NCBI RefSeq assembly: GCF_004337705.1
Contig: NZ_SKBU01000012.1
Location: 1-64,000 of the forward strand
From: Rubrobacter taiwanensis
GTDB lineage: Bacteria > Actinomycetota > Rubrobacteria > Rubrobacterales > Rubrobacteraceae
Length of the DNA: 64,000 nt
Direction of reading: 5' to 3'
Shown: one piece after another, positions 9,180 to 18,229 of the stretch
Position numbering within the stretch: position 1 is the stretch's first letter
How the letters are laid out: each line of letters starts with the position of its first letter
The notes under the pieces: generated by a model
Databases searched by the model: none
What the model saw: only the letters and a program-made list of their open reading frames with translations
Told to the model about the DNA's origin: nothing
Translations under genes and position numbers: made by a program

Positions 9180-10466
9180 ATGATAGATGCCCTGGCGAAT
9201 GCCTGGCGCGTTCCCGAGCTGCGCCGGAAGCTGTTCTTCACCGTAGGGATGCTGGCCCTCTACCGGCTGGGGGCGTACATACCCCTGCCGGGGGTGAACC
9301 GGGAGTTCCTCGCCGCCGGCGGGGTGGACACGGGCGAGAACGCCATAACCGGTCTGGTCGGGATCTTCACCGGCGGGGCCTTCAACAACCTCTCGATCTT
9401 CGCTCTGGGGATAATGCCGTACATCACGGCAGCGATCACCATGCAGCTTCTGACGGTGGCGATCCCGCGCCTGCAGCAGCTCGCGCGCGAGGGCGAGACG
9501 GGGCAGAAGAAGATCACGCAGTATACCCGGTACTTTACGCTGGGGCTGAGCTTCATCCAGTCGGTCTCGGTGGTGATGCTCTTCCGCTCGGGGGCCCTGG
9601 GTGGCGGAGTGCTTGCGAACTCCACGCCGCTGGACCTCTACCTGATCGTTCTGACGCTCACCACCGGCACGATGCTTATCATGTGGATGGGCGAGCTCAT
9701 CTCGCAGTACGGTATCGGGAACGGCATCTCGCTGATCATCACGGCGGCCATCATCTCGCAGGCGCCCAACGGCATCCGGACGCTGTTTGAGGGGGGCAAT
9801 GTCCTGACGATCGTGATCATAGGCCTTCTGGCGCTCCTGATCATCACGGCCATCGTGTTCGTAAACGAGGGGCAGCGGCGGATCCCCATCTCTTACGCCA
9901 AGCGGCAGGTGGGCCGCCGGATGACCCAGGGCGGCACGACCTACCTGCCGATGAAGGTGAACATGGCCGGGGTCATCCCGATCATCTTCGCATCCTCGCT
10001 CTTGATCTTCCCGACCGCCATCCTGCAGTTCGCCGGGGGAGATCCCGACTCGTTCCTGGTCAGGTTCGCGCAGTTCTTTGCTCCGGGCGAGCTGCCGTAC
10101 CTGGTGCTGTTCGCGATCTTAATCGTCCTCTTTACCTACTTCTACACGGCGGTCCAGTTCAACCCGATCGAGCACGCCGATAACCTGAAGAAGACCGGCG
10201 GCTACATCCCCGGCATCCGGCCGGGCCAGCCGACGGCCATCTACATGAACAACGTGCTGACCCGGATAACGCTCTTCGGGGCGTTGTTCTTGGCAGCGGT
10301 GGCCGTGGTCCCGTACGTCATCACGGGCTTCATGAACGTGCAGATATTTCTGGGCGGCACCTCCATGCTGATCGTGGTCGGCGTGGCGCTGGACTTCGTG
10401 CGCCAGCTGGAGAGCCAGCTGATGATGCGCAACTACGAAGGGTTCTTGAGGAAGCAGAGGATATGA
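9180..10466 (+). CDS. secY: Protein translocase subunit SecY
   Basis: SecY of 428 aa with about ten hydrophobic helices. Signatures include RLGAYIPLPGV in helix 1 and the plug-region stretch around GGAFNNLSIFALGIMPYI. The cytoplasmic loop ISYAKRQVGRRM and the KKTGGYIPGIRPGQPT loop preceding helix 9 are also present. It forms the channel for protein export and membrane insertion with SecE and SecG. ATG lies 2 nt after rplO. The gene overlaps adk by four bases. Confidence 0.97.
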   Translation: MIDALANAWRVPELRRKLFFTVGMLALYRLGAYIPLPGVNREFLAAGGVDTGENAITGLVGIFTGGAFNNLSIFALGIMPYITAAITMQLLTVAIPRLQQLAREGETGQKKITQYTRYFTLGLSFIQSVSVVMLFRSGALGGGVLANSTPLDLYLIVLTLTTGTMLIMWMGELISQYGIGNGISLIITAAIISQAPNGIRTLFEGGNVLTIVIIGLLALLIITAIVFVNEGQRRIPISYAKRQVGRRMTQGGTTYLPMKVNMAGVIPIIFASSLLIFPTAILQFAGGDPDSFLVRFAQFFAPGELPYLVLFAILIVLFTYFYTAVQFNPIEHADNLKKTGGYIPGIRPGQPTAIYMNNVLTRITLFGALFLAAVAVVPYVITGFMNVQIFLGGTSMLIVVGVALDFVRQLESQLMMRNYEGFLRKQRI

Positions 10467-11089
10467 GGATACTGATACTCGGGCCCCAGGGAGCCGGAAA
10501 GGGGACTCAGGGCCAGCGGCTGGCGGAGATTACCGGCGCCCGCCACATCTCTACCGGCGACATCGTACGGGCGGAGATCAAGTCCGGCAGCGAGCTGGGC
10601 CGGAAGGTGAAAGAGTACCACGACCGGGGCGAGCTGGTGCCGGACGAGATCATCGTCGAGATGGCCCGGCCTCACCTGCGCGACGCCGGGAGCTGGATCC
10701 TGGACGGGTTCCCCCGCAACGAGGCTCAGGCCCGCGCGCTGGACGAGGCACTGGAGGAGATGGGGGTGGAGCTGGACCGGGCGGTGGCGCTGGAGGCGCC
10801 GGACGAGCACCTCGTCCGGCGCCTCTCGGGCCGCCGGCAGAGCCGGGCGACGGGCCGTATCTACCACCTCGAGTACGACCCGCCCCCGCCCGATGACCCG
10901 GGACCGTTCGTCCAGCGCGAGGACGACACCGAGGAGGCCATCCGGCGGCGGCTGGAGATCTACCACCGGGAGACCGAGCCGCTAAAGGGGTACTACGCAG
11001 AGCGGGGGCTGCTCGTGAGCGTGGACGCCACCCGGAGCATCCCGGAGGTCACGGAGAGCATCCTGCAGGCGCTGGGAGAGAAGGGGTGA
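10463..11089 (+). CDS. adk: Adenylate kinase
   Basis: Adenylate kinase (208 aa) converts ATP and AMP into two ADP. The P-loop GPQGAGKGTQ is at residues 8-17, and ISTGDIVRAEI and ILDGFPRNEAQA form the AMP site. The LID region (GRIYHLEYDPPPPDDPG) has no cysteine quartet, so unlike many Gram-positive enzymes it should not bind structural zinc. It overlaps secY by 4 nt and map by 4 nt, the classic secY-adk-map order. Confidence 0.96.
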   Translation: MRILILGPQGAGKGTQGQRLAEITGARHISTGDIVRAEIKSGSELGRKVKEYHDRGELVPDEIIVEMARPHLRDAGSWILDGFPRNEAQARALDEALEEMGVELDRAVALEAPDEHLVRRLSGRRQSRATGRIYHLEYDPPPPDDPGPFVQREDDTEEAIRRRLEIYHRETEPLKGYYAERGLLVSVDATRSIPEVTESILQALGEKG

Positions 11090-11832
11090 TCGTCCGCAAG
11101 AGCCGCAAGGAGCTGGAGGCGATGCGGGAAGGCGGCCGCATAACGGCAGGCTGCCTCGGGATGCTGCGCGAGAGCGTGCGGCCGGGTGTCACCACCGCCG
11201 AGCTGGACCGGCTGGCCGAGGAGTACATCGTCTCCCGCGGCGGCCGCCCGGAGTTCAAAGGGTATCAGGGGTTCCCGGCCTCGATCTGCGCCTCGCCGAA
11301 CCACATGATCGTCCACGGCATCCCCGGCCCCTACAGGCTCAAAGAGGGCGACATAATATCCATCGACGTCGGGGTGCGTTACAAGGGGTTCGTCACCGAC
11401 AGCGCCACGACGGTCGCCGTCGGCGAGGTGCCGGAGGAGGTGCGGGGACTCCTGGAGGTGACGCGGGAGTGCCTGGAGGCCGTGATCCGGCAGATGATCC
11501 CCGGCAACCGGCTCGGAGACCTGGGCCACGCCATCCAGTCGGTCGCCGAGCCGCGCGGCTACGGGGTGGTGCGGGACCTCGTCTCCCACGGCGTGGGGCG
11601 CCGGATGCACGAGGAGCCCCAGATCCCCAACTACGGCGAACCGAACACCGGGCCGCGGCTGCAGCCGGGTATGACCTTCGCGCTGGAACCCATGATAACC
11701 CTGGGCACCTGGAAGATCCTGCTCGACGAGCAGGACGGATGGTCCATCTACACCGCAGACGGCTCGCTCGCAGCTCATTTCGAGCATACCGTGGCCGTCA
11801 CCGAGGACGGGCCTCTGGTGCTCACCGAGTAG
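11086..11832 (+). CDS. map: Methionine aminopeptidase, type I
   Basis: MetAP of 248 aa that removes the initiator Met from new proteins. The two-metal site residues are visible: D94 in IDVGVRYKGFVTDSAT and the following Asp of that motif, the His in DLVSHGVGRRMHEEP, Glu in FALEPM and Glu in EHTVAVTE. The GTG start overlaps adk (GTGA). Length and lack of an N-terminal extension fit type Ia. It is the last gene before the infA promoter. Confidence 0.96.
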   Translation: MIVRKSRKELEAMREGGRITAGCLGMLRESVRPGVTTAELDRLAEEYIVSRGGRPEFKGYQGFPASICASPNHMIVHGIPGPYRLKEGDIISIDVGVRYKGFVTDSATTVAVGEVPEEVRGLLEVTRECLEAVIRQMIPGNRLGDLGHAIQSVAEPRGYGVVRDLVSHGVGRRMHEEPQIPNYGEPNTGPRLQPGMTFALEPMITLGTWKILLDEQDGWSIYTADGSLAAHFEHTVAVTEDGPLVLTE

Positions 11833-11848
11833 ATAAAAGCGGAATGCG

Positions 11849-11857
11849 TGCTAGAAT
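11849..11857 (+). promoter_or_regulatory. Extended -10 promoter for infA and the alpha genes
   Basis: TGCTAGAAT (11849-11857) is an extended -10 element (TGn plus TAGAAT, five of six matches to TATAAT). It lies in the 69-nt gap between map and infA. Expected start of transcription is about 11864, giving a leader of about 38 nt with an SD-like GTAGGGAGG before the TTG of infA. No good -35 box is seen, which is normal for extended -10 promoters. Confidence 0.6.
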
Positions 11858-11901
11858 AGGCGATTGGCTTCAGAAAAAGATTAAGACAGGTAGGGAGGTC
11901 C

Positions 11902-12120
11902 TTGGCTAAAGAAGACGTCATAGAGGTTGAAGGCACCGTCATCGAGGCTCTGCCGAACACACAGTTTCGCGTGGAGCTGGACAACGGGCACATCGTGCTG
12001 GCGCACATCTCCGGCAAGATGCGCATGAACTACATCCGCATCCTGCCGGGGGACAAGGTCAAGGTCGAGCTGAGCCCCTATGATCTGGACCGGGGCCGGA
12101 TAACCTACCGCTACAGGTAG
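11902..12120 (+). CDS. infA: Translation initiation factor IF-1
   Basis: IF-1 of 72 aa, the normal length. It starts at TTG behind GGGAGG (11893-11898) and reads [20 protein letters not shown]. The OB-fold is complete through the usual end [14 protein letters not shown]-1 blocks the A-site during initiation. It opens the alpha-operon part after its own likely promoter. Confidence 0.97.
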   Translation: MAKEDVIEVEGTVIEALPNTQFRVELDNGHIVLAHISGKMRMNYIRILPGDKVKVELSPYDLDRGRITYRYR

Positions 12121-12145
12121 TCTCAGGCGACTCTCGGGAGGAACG

Positions 12146-12259
12146 GTGAAGGTAAGAGCGAGTGTGAAACCCATCTGCGAGCGCTGCAAGGTGATCCGGC
12201 GCCGCGGCGTGGTGCGCGTCATATGCGTGAATCCGCGGCACAAGCAGAGGCAGGGGTAG
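12146..12259 (+). CDS. rpmJ: 50S ribosomal protein L36, zinc-binding type
   Basis: A 37-codon gene starting at GTG 12146 behind CGGGAGGAA (12135-12143) and ending at TAG 12257-12259. The protein reads [19 protein letters not shown] followed by [18 protein letters not shown]. Cys11, Cys14, Cys27 and His32 give the C-C-C-H zinc site of L36. It sits 25 nt after infA and 6 nt before rpsM, the standard position. It is easily missed because of its length. Confidence 0.96.
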   Translation: MKVRASVKPICERCKVIRRRGVVRVICVNPRHKQRQG

Positions 12260-12265
12260 GGTCTC

Positions 12266-12637
12266 ATGGCGCGCATCGCGGGCGTGGACCTTCCGCGCGA
12301 GAAGCGGGTGGAGATAGGGCTCACTTACATCTACGGCGTCGGACGCTCGACGGCGAGGAAGATCCTGGAGGAGACGGGCGTAGATCCGGACACGAAGGTC
12401 CGGGATCTCACCGAGGGCGAGACGGCCAAGATCCGCAGCTACATAGACGAGAATCTGCGGGTCGAGGGAGATCTCAGGCGTGAGGTCAACCAGAACATCC
12501 GGCGTCTGATCGAGATCGGCTGCTACCGGGGCATCCGGCACCGCCGGTCTCTGCCGGTCCGCGGCCAGCGGACCCGGACCAACGCCCGGCAGCGGAAGGG
12601 ACCGAAGCCATCCATAGGCGGGAGGAAGAAGAAGTAG
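12266..12637 (+). CDS. rpsM: 30S ribosomal protein S13
   Basis: S13 of 123 aa starting [20 protein letters not shown]. The helix-hairpin-helix region has [15 protein letters not shown] and the C-terminal tail has [20 protein letters not shown]. It contacts the P-site tRNA and forms bridges to L5. It abuts rpsK with no gap. Confidence 0.97.
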   Translation: MARIAGVDLPREKRVEIGLTYIYGVGRSTARKILEETGVDPDTKVRDLTEGETAKIRSYIDENLRVEGDLRREVNQNIRRLIEIGCYRGIRHRRSLPVRGQRTRTNARQRKGPKPSIGGRKKK

Positions 12638-13042
12638 ATGGGCAGGCAGCGCAGCAGGACCCGCGGCGGCCGCACGCGGCGCAAGGCCCGCAAGAACATA
12701 GCGGTCGGCGTGGTGCACATCAAGAGCTCGTTCAACAACACCATCATCTCGGTGACCGATCAGGAGGGCAACGTCATAGCCTGGGAGTCGGCCGGTTCGC
12801 TGGGCTTCAAGGGCAGCCGGAAGAGCACGCCCTTCGCGGCGCAGATGACGGCCGAGAGCGCGGCGAACAAGGCCATGGAGCACGGTGTCAAGCGCGTGGA
12901 CATCCGGGTTCGCGGGCACGGATCGGGCCGGGACATGGCCGCCCGCACCTTCCAGGCCATGGGCATCGAGGTACTCTCGGTCAAGGACGTGACGGGTCAG
13001 CCGCACAACGGTTGCCGGCCGCCCAAGCGGCGCCGGGGTTAG
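12638..13042 (+). CDS. rpsK: 30S ribosomal protein S11
   Basis: S11 of 134 aa with the core [20 protein letters not shown] and the terminal motif [18 protein letters not shown]. It lies in the platform close to the E-site mRNA. ATG directly follows the rpsM stop. Confidence 0.97.
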   Translation: MGRQRSRTRGGRTRRKARKNIAVGVVHIKSSFNNTIISVTDQEGNVIAWESAGSLGFKGSRKSTPFAAQMTAESAANKAMEHGVKRVDIRVRGHGSGRDMAARTFQAMGIEVLSVKDVTGQPHNGCRPPKRRRG

Positions 13043-13069
13043 AACGAGCATCGGGAGGTTGTAGGAGAA

Positions 13070-13672
13070 TTGGCACGCTACACGGGACCCAAAGTCCGGA
13101 GGGACCGCCGGGCGGGGGTGATGCTCTCCAACAAGCGCAAGAACGCGCTGGAGCGCAAGCCCTACCCGCCGGGCGAGCACGGCCGGGGACGCCACCGGCA
13201 GACGGAGTACGGCATGCGGCTGCTGGAGAAGCAGAAGGCCCGGTGGTTTTATGGGGTCTCTGAGAAGCAGTTCCGCAGGGCTTACGAGAAGGCGACCCGG
13301 ATGCCGGGGGTTACGGGGGAGAACCTGCTCCGGCTGATGGAGCTGAGGATGGATAACGTGGTCTTCCGGCTGGGGTTCGCCAGCAGCCGGCCGCAGGCCC
13401 GCCAGCTCGTGGTACACGGCCACTTCCAGCTCAACGGCCGCAAGCACAACATTCCGTCGGCGGTGCTCAAACCGGGCGACGTGATAACGGTGCGGGAGAA
13501 GAGCCGGAACCTCCAGCCCATACAGGAGGCCGTCGAGAACGTGGTGGCCGTTCCTCCGTGGCTGGAGGCCGACCACGACAACTTCACGGGCCGTGTGCTG
13601 CATGCCCCGAGCCGGGAGGAGATGGAGGTCCCGGTCGAGGAGCAGCTGATCATCGAGTTCTACAGCCGGTAG
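13070..13672 (+). CDS. rpsD: 30S ribosomal protein S4
   Basis: S4 of 200 aa starting at TTG behind TAGGAG (13062-13067). The N-terminus ARYTGPKVRRDRRAGVML lacks the cysteine cluster of zinc-type S4 proteins, so it is the C-minus form. The S4 RNA-binding domain is around LRMDNVVFRLGFASSRPQAR, ending in VEEQLIIEFYSR. It is a primary 16S-binding protein and helps accuracy with S5. Confidence 0.96.
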   Translation: MARYTGPKVRRDRRAGVMLSNKRKNALERKPYPPGEHGRGRHRQTEYGMRLLEKQKARWFYGVSEKQFRRAYEKATRMPGVTGENLLRLMELRMDNVVFRLGFASSRPQARQLVVHGHFQLNGRKHNIPSAVLKPGDVITVREKSRNLQPIQEAVENVVAVPPWLEADHDNFTGRVLHAPSREEMEVPVEEQLIIEFYSR

Positions 13673-13712
13673 TAGTCCAAAAGAAGAGTTCGTTGCAGGT
13701 GGTAGTTTGACG

Positions 13713-14642
13713 ATGTTAGATGTTGCGCCGCCCCGTTTCCGGGCGGAAGAGGAAGAGGAGCGCCGGGGGCTCTTTGTGGCCGAGCCGCTGCCGCGGGGAT
13801 TCGGCCACACTCTGGGGAACTCGCTGCGGCGGGTGATGCTCTCCGGTCTGACCGGAGCGGCTGTGACCAAGGTTCGCATCGAGGGTGTCTCGCACGAGTT
13901 CTCGACCATCCCCGGCGTGCGGGAGGATGTCGTGGACCTGATCCTCAACGTCAAGGGCCTGAAGTTCAGGCTGGAGCGCGACGAGCCGATGGAGCTGGAG
14001 TTGATCAAGGACACCCCGGGCGAGGTCCGGGCCTCCGACATCCAGCTGAAGGCCGACGTGGAGGTTGTGGACCCCGACCACTATCTGGCTACCGTCTCGG
14101 AGGGCGGGAGCCTGGAGATGCGGCTTACGGTCGAGCGGGGTCAGGGCTACGTGCGGGCCGAGCAGAACAAGAGCGACGCCGACCCGATCGGAGTCATCGC
14201 CGTGGACTCGATGTTCTCGCCGGTGCAGCGGGTGAGCTATACGGTCTCCGAGACGCGCGCGGGTGCCCGGGCGGACCTGGACTCGCTCACCATAGAGGTG
14301 TTCACTGACGGCCGCATAACGCCCCGGGAGGCGGTTCAGGAGGCCGCCGGCCGGCTCATGGAGATGCTGCAGCTCTTCACCGACGGCTACGAAGGCTCCC
14401 TCGGGGCCGAGCCGCGCCGAGGCGGGCGGCCCGCCATCGCGGACGAGCGCCCGATAGAGGACCTGGAGCTTACCGTACGCTCCTACAACTGCCTCAAGCG
14501 CGAGGGCGTGGACACCATCGGACAGCTGGCGACGATGACCGAGGAGGAGCTGATCAACATCCGCAACCTCGGCCAGAAGAGCGTGGACGAGATCCGCAGC
14601 AAGCTCGCGGAGTACGGATACCAGCTGGAGAGTGGGCTATGA
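13713..14642 (+). CDS. rpoA: RNA polymerase alpha subunit
   Basis: Alpha subunit, 309 aa from the ATG at 13713. An in-frame TTG at 13707 would add two residues. The ATG is preferred because the AGGTGG run (13698-13703) then lies 9 nt upstream instead of 3. The N-terminal dimerisation domain includes RGFGHTLGNSLRRVMLS. The C-terminal domain, which contacts UP elements and activators, includes IRNLGQKSVDEIRSKLAEYG. It overlaps rplQ by 4 nt. Confidence 0.96.
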   Translation: MLDVAPPRFRAEEEEERRGLFVAEPLPRGFGHTLGNSLRRVMLSGLTGAAVTKVRIEGVSHEFSTIPGVREDVVDLILNVKGLKFRLERDEPMELELIKDTPGEVRASDIQLKADVEVVDPDHYLATVSEGGSLEMRLTVERGQGYVRAEQNKSDADPIGVIAVDSMFSPVQRVSYTVSETRAGARADLDSLTIEVFTDGRITPREAVQEAAGRLMEMLQLFTDGYEGSLGAEPRRGGRPAIADERPIEDLELTVRSYNCLKREGVDTIGQLATMTEEELINIRNLGQKSVDEIRSKLAEYGYQLESGL

Positions 14643-15019
14643 GGCACGCTAAGAGGGGTCGCAAGCTCGGCCGCGAGAGGCAGCACCGGCACCTGATGCT
14701 GGGGACGATGGCCGGACAGCTCATCGATCACGGGCGCATCAAGACCACCGAGCCCAAGGCCAAGGAGCTGCGGGGCGTGGTGGACCGGCTGGTCAACCTC
14801 GCCAAGCGGAACGACCTGCACGCCCGGCGGCAGGCGGTGAAGGTGCTCAGGGACAAGCGCATCCTGCGCAAGCTGTTCGAGGAGATCGCGCCGGAGATGG
14901 CCGACCGCGATTCCGGGTACACCCGCATCCTGAAGCTCGGTCCGCGGCCCGGAGACGGCGCCGGTCAGGTGTATATCGAGTTCGTCAACTACGACACGAT
15001 CTACAGCGTCGAAGAGTAG
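14639..15019 (+). CDS. rplQ: 50S ribosomal protein L17
   Basis: L17 of 126 aa starting MRHAKRGRKLGRERQHRHLM, with RIKTTEPKAKELRGVVDRLV. The C-terminus GAGQVYIEFVNY is typical. It lies at the tunnel exit. ATG overlaps the rpoA stop (ATGA). It closes the ribosomal block before the ECF transporter genes, the same order as in Firmicutes and many Actinobacteria. Confidence 0.97.
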   Translation: MRHAKRGRKLGRERQHRHLMLGTMAGQLIDHGRIKTTEPKAKELRGVVDRLVNLAKRNDLHARRQAVKVLRDKRILRKLFEEIAPEMADRDSGYTRILKLGPRPGDGAGQVYIEFVNYDTIYSVEE

Positions 15020-15023
15020 GCCG

Positions 15024-15881
15024 GTGGCTCCGGAGGGAGGACGCCCGGCGAGGGGGGAGGGAGCTCGCTCCGGCGGGCTCCTTCTCGTCTGCTGCGAGGG
15101 CGTGACCTACTCCTATCCGGGCTCCTCCCGGCCGGCCATAGATCGTCTGGATCTGCGGGTCTCGGCCGGCGAATACGTGGGCGTGCTCGGTCCGAACGGG
15201 AGCGGCAAGTCCACGCTGGCGCGTCTGCTGAACGGGCTGCTTCGGGCCGACTCCGGGAGGGTGCTGGTGGCCGGGTACGATCCGGCCGAGGAGCCGTGGG
15301 AGGTGCGCCGGCGGCTGGGCGTGCTCTTTCAGAACCCAGACAACCAGCTCCTCGCACCCTTCGTGGAGGACGACGTGGCCTTCGGGCTGGAGAACCTGGG
15401 GGTGAGCCGGGAGGAGATGCGCGGCCGGGTGCGGGCGGCGCTGGAGGCGGTGGGTCTCTCCGGGTTCGAGCGGCGGGAGCCGCACACCCTCTCCGGCGGG
15501 GAGAAGCAGCGGGTGGCGCTGGCCGGGATTCTGGCCGTCGAGCCGGAGGTGCTGGTGCTGGACGAGCCGACCTCGATGCTGGACGCCGCCGGGAGGCGGG
15601 AGGTGCTGGAGCGGATCTCGGCCCTGCGCGGGGAGAGGACCGTGGTGCATATCACGCACCACCTGGACGAGATCCTGGACGCCGACCGCGTGCTCATCCT
15701 GAACGGGGGGCGTCTGGTGGCGGAGCTGGCACCGGAGGAGCTGGTGCGGGAGCCGGAGCTGCTGCGGGAGAACCGGCTCGTGCTGCCGCCGGTGCTGCGG
15801 CTCGCTGCCGCCCTGGGGCTCGGATTCTGCCGCACGCCGGAGGAGCTGGCCAGGGCCATAGCGGGGCAGAGGGTGTGGTGA
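15024..15881 (+). CDS. ecfA1: ECF transporter ATPase EcfA1 (CbiO type)
   Basis: ABC ATPase of 285 aa. Walker [10 protein letters not shown] begins near residue 56. The Q-loop FQNPDNQL, signature LSGGEKQRVALAG and Walker B VLVLDEPTS follow. FQNPDNQ and the C-terminal helical region are typical of energising ATPases of energy-coupling-factor vitamin or metal transporters. Residues 1-30 are a poorly conserved basic extension, so the true start may be later. It acts as a heterodimer with EcfA2 on EcfT. The S component is not in this window, which suggests a shared group II module. Confidence 0.92.
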   Translation: MAPEGGRPARGEGARSGGLLLVCCEGVTYSYPGSSRPAIDRLDLRVSAGEYVGVLGPNGSGKSTLARLLNGLLRADSGRVLVAGYDPAEEPWEVRRRLGVLFQNPDNQLLAPFVEDDVAFGLENLGVSREEMRGRVRAALEAVGLSGFERREPHTLSGGEKQRVALAGILAVEPEVLVLDEPTSMLDAAGRREVLERISALRGERTVVHITHHLDEILDADRVLILNGGRLVAELAPEELVREPELLRENRLVLPPVLRLAAALGLGFCRTPEELARAIAGQRVW

Positions 15882-16687
15882 GGTTAGAGCTGGAGGATGT
15901 GCACCACGTCTACGCGCCGGGCACCCGTTTCGAAGTGCCGGCGCTGCGGGGCGTCTCGCTCGCCGTGGAGCCGGGTGAGGTTCTGGCCGTCGTCGGCGGC
16001 ACCGGCTCCGGCAAGAGCACGCTGGCGCAGCACCTGAACCTGCTGCTCAAACCGACACGCGGGCGGTTGCTGGTGGACGGCGAGGACGCGCGGGGTATGA
16101 AGCTGGGCGAGCTGCGCCGGCGGGTGGGGCTCGTCTTCCAGTTCCCGGAGGCGCAGCTCTTCGAGAGCAGCGTGCGCCGGGATGTGGCCTTCGCGCCCCG
16201 GCGGCTCGGGCTGGGCGAAGACGCGGTCGGGGAGCGGGTCCGGCAGGCGCTTGCGGAGCTGGAGATCTCTCACCTCGCCGACCGCAGTCCCTTCTCGCTC
16301 TCGGGCGGCGAACGGCGGCGGGCCGCGATTGCGGGCGTGCTGGCGATGGACCCGGAGGTGCTGGTGCTGGACGAGCCGACGGCCGGGCTGGACCCGTTCG
16401 CCCGGGCGGAGCTGCTGGGGCTCGTGCGCCGCTTCCGGGAGAGGGGGCGCTCGGTCGTGCTGATCTCCCACGATCTGGACGAGGTGGCCGAGGTCGCGGA
16501 CCGGGTCTGCGTGCTGGAGCGCGGCCGGGTGCGGGCGCTTGGCACGCCGGAGGAGGTCTTCTACGCGAACCCCGCCCTCGCCCCGGCGACGGTGCGGGTT
16601 ATGGCGGCGCTGGGGCGGGCGGAGGCCGGCCGGCCGGTACGGTTCGCAGATACGCTGCAGGCGCTGAAGGAGCTGCTGGAGGGGTAG
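15878..16687 (+). CDS. ecfA2: ECF transporter ATPase EcfA2
   Basis: Second ABC ATPase, 269 aa from GTG 15878 (RLELEDVHHVYAPGTRFE), overlapping ecfA1 by 4 nt. Walker A GGTGSGKST lies near residues 40-48. FQFPEAQLFESSV is the EcfA2-type Q-loop. LSGGERRRAAIAG and VLVLDEPTAGLDP complete the site. A longer frame upstream belongs to the shadow of ecfA1. It pairs with EcfA1 to drive substrate uptake. Confidence 0.92.
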   Translation: MRLELEDVHHVYAPGTRFEVPALRGVSLAVEPGEVLAVVGGTGSGKSTLAQHLNLLLKPTRGRLLVDGEDARGMKLGELRRRVGLVFQFPEAQLFESSVRRDVAFAPRRLGLGEDAVGERVRQALAELEISHLADRSPFSLSGGERRRAAIAGVLAMDPEVLVLDEPTAGLDPFARAELLGLVRRFRERGRSVVLISHDLDEVAEVADRVCVLERGRVRALGTPEEVFYANPALAPATVRVMAALGRAEAGRPVRFADTLQALKELLEG

Positions 16688-16688
16688 G

Positions 16689-17477
16689 TTGCTCGGCAGG
16701 GGGTTGGGACAGTTCTATCCGGCCGAGTCGCCGGTGCACCGGCTGGACCCGCGGGCCAAGATAGTGGCCGCCGGCGCTATCGTGGCCGGGCTCTTCCTCG
16801 TGGACTCGATGGCGGGGTTTCTCGTCATCGGGGGCGCGGTGGTGGCGGCGCTCGTGGTGAGCCGGGTGCCGGTGGGGAGCTTCCTGCGCGCCATGCGGCC
16901 CGTCCTGTTCATCCTCGTCATCACGAGCCTCTTCCAGATCCTCTTCTACCGGCGGGGGGAGCTCATCTTCGGGTGGGGCTGGATCCAGGTCTACACCGGC
17001 GGGGTGGAGCTGGCCGCGTTCCTGGCGCTGCGGCTGGCGCTCCTGATCTCGGCGACCACCCTGCTCACCGCCACTACGAGCCCGCTCGCGCTCGCCGACG
17101 GGCTGGAGGATCTGCTCTCGCCCCTCTCGCGCCTGCGCTTCCCCGCACACGAGCTCGCGATGATGATGAGCATCGCGCTGCGCTTTATCCCGACCCTCTC
17201 CTCCGAGGCGGAGAAGGTGATGAAGGCCCAGGCCGCCCGCGGTGCGGAGTTCTCCGAAGGGGGGCTGCTGCGAAGAGCCCGGGCGCTGGTTCCCGTGCTG
17301 GTGCCGCTCACCATAGGCGCCTTCAAGCGGGCCGACGAGCTCGCCGAGGCAATGGAGAGCCGGGGCTACCGCGGAGGTGCGGGCCGGACCCGCTACCGGG
17401 AGCTGCGCTTCCGGCCGCCGGACGCGGCGGTGCTCGCGCTCGCGGTGGCCGCCGTTGCGGGAGGTGCCCTCGTTTGA
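16689..17477 (+). CDS. ecfT: ECF transporter transmembrane protein EcfT
   Basis: Integral membrane protein of 262 aa (TTG start) with five or so hydrophobic segments and the N-terminal motif HRLDPRAKIVAA. The two coupling-helix motifs are recognisable as AQAARGAEF (A-R-G) and AMESRGYRG (S-R-G), which contact the two ATPases. It is the scaffold of the ECF module. It overlaps truA by 4 nt. Confidence 0.92.
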   Translation: MLGRGLGQFYPAESPVHRLDPRAKIVAAGAIVAGLFLVDSMAGFLVIGGAVVAALVVSRVPVGSFLRAMRPVLFILVITSLFQILFYRRGELIFGWGWIQVYTGGVELAAFLALRLALLISATTLLTATTSPLALADGLEDLLSPLSRLRFPAHELAMMMSIALRFIPTLSSEAEKVMKAQAARGAEFSEGGLLRRARALVPVLVPLTIGAFKRADELAEAMESRGYRGGAGRTRYRELRFRPPDAAVLALAVAAVAGGALV

Positions 17478-18226
17478 AGTTCGCCGGGCTCGTGGAGTAC
17501 GACGGTACGGAGTTCGCCGGCTGGGCCGAGCAGCCGGGGCAGAGGACCGTGGAGGGCGAGCTGCGGCGGGCGCTCGGGACCGTCCTGCGCCAGCCCGTGA
17601 AGCTGAGCGTGGCCGGCCGCACCGACGCCGGGGTGCACGCCTCGGGCCAGGTCGTCTCGTTCGCAGCGGAGACCGGGCTCGCCCCGGACCTCATCGCCTA
17701 CAAGGCGACCGCCGTGTTGCCGCAGGACGTGGCACTGCGACGCTGCACGGTCGTGCCGGACGCCTTCGACGCCAGAAAGGACGCCCGCTCGCGCAGCTAC
17801 GAGTACCGGATCGTGAACTCGCCGGTGCGCTCGCCGCTCCGGCGGCGCTACGCCGCGTTCGTGCCGCGGGAGCTGGACTTCGGCCTCCTGCGGCGAGCGG
17901 CCGCACTCGTCCGGGGCGTGCACGACTTCCGGGCCTTCACGCCGAGCCGGACGTACCACGTGCGGTTCGAGAGGATAGTGAGCGAGTCCCGCTGGGAGCG
18001 GGCGGGGGAGCTGCTGACCTACCACGTGACCGCCGACTCGTTCCTCTACGGTATGGTCCGCTCGCTGGTGGGGACCATGCTGGAGGTGGCCGAAGGGAAG
18101 CGGTCTCTGGAAGGCCTCGAGCGGCTGCTGGAGGGAGCGGAGCGCCGGCAGGCGGGGCCGGCGGCTCCGGCGCGCGGCCTCACGCTGGTGGGAGCCGGGT
18201 ACGAAGATCTGAGCTTCGGAGGATAG
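17474..18226 (+). CDS. truA: tRNA pseudouridine synthase A
   Basis: TruA, 250 aa from TTG 17474 (KFAGLVEYDGTEFAGWAEQP). It makes pseudouridine at positions 38-40 of tRNA anticodon arms. The catalytic Asp lies in GRTDAGVHASGQVVSF. DSFLYGMVRSLVGTMLEV is the C-terminal family motif. A longer frame extends upstream in the shadow of ecfT and is discarded. The gene order ecfT-truA downstream of rplQ is common. Confidence 0.95.
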   Translation: MKFAGLVEYDGTEFAGWAEQPGQRTVEGELRRALGTVLRQPVKLSVAGRTDAGVHASGQVVSFAAETGLAPDLIAYKATAVLPQDVALRRCTVVPDAFDARKDARSRSYEYRIVNSPVRSPLRRRYAAFVPRELDFGLLRRAAALVRGVHDFRAFTPSRTYHVRFERIVSESRWERAGELLTYHVTADSFLYGMVRSLVGTMLEVAEGKRSLEGLERLLEGAERRQAGPAAPARGLTLVGAGYEDLSFGG

Positions 18227-18229
18227 AGC

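Noticed and set aside
11469-11909. Frame ending just before infA that could encode a C-terminal peptide
   Set aside because: It is the shadow of map running into the infA leader. It has no SD or conserved content.
15026-15120. Searching for an S component of the ECF transporter next to ecfA1A2T
   Set aside because: No small hydrophobic S-component gene is present. truA directly follows ecfT.
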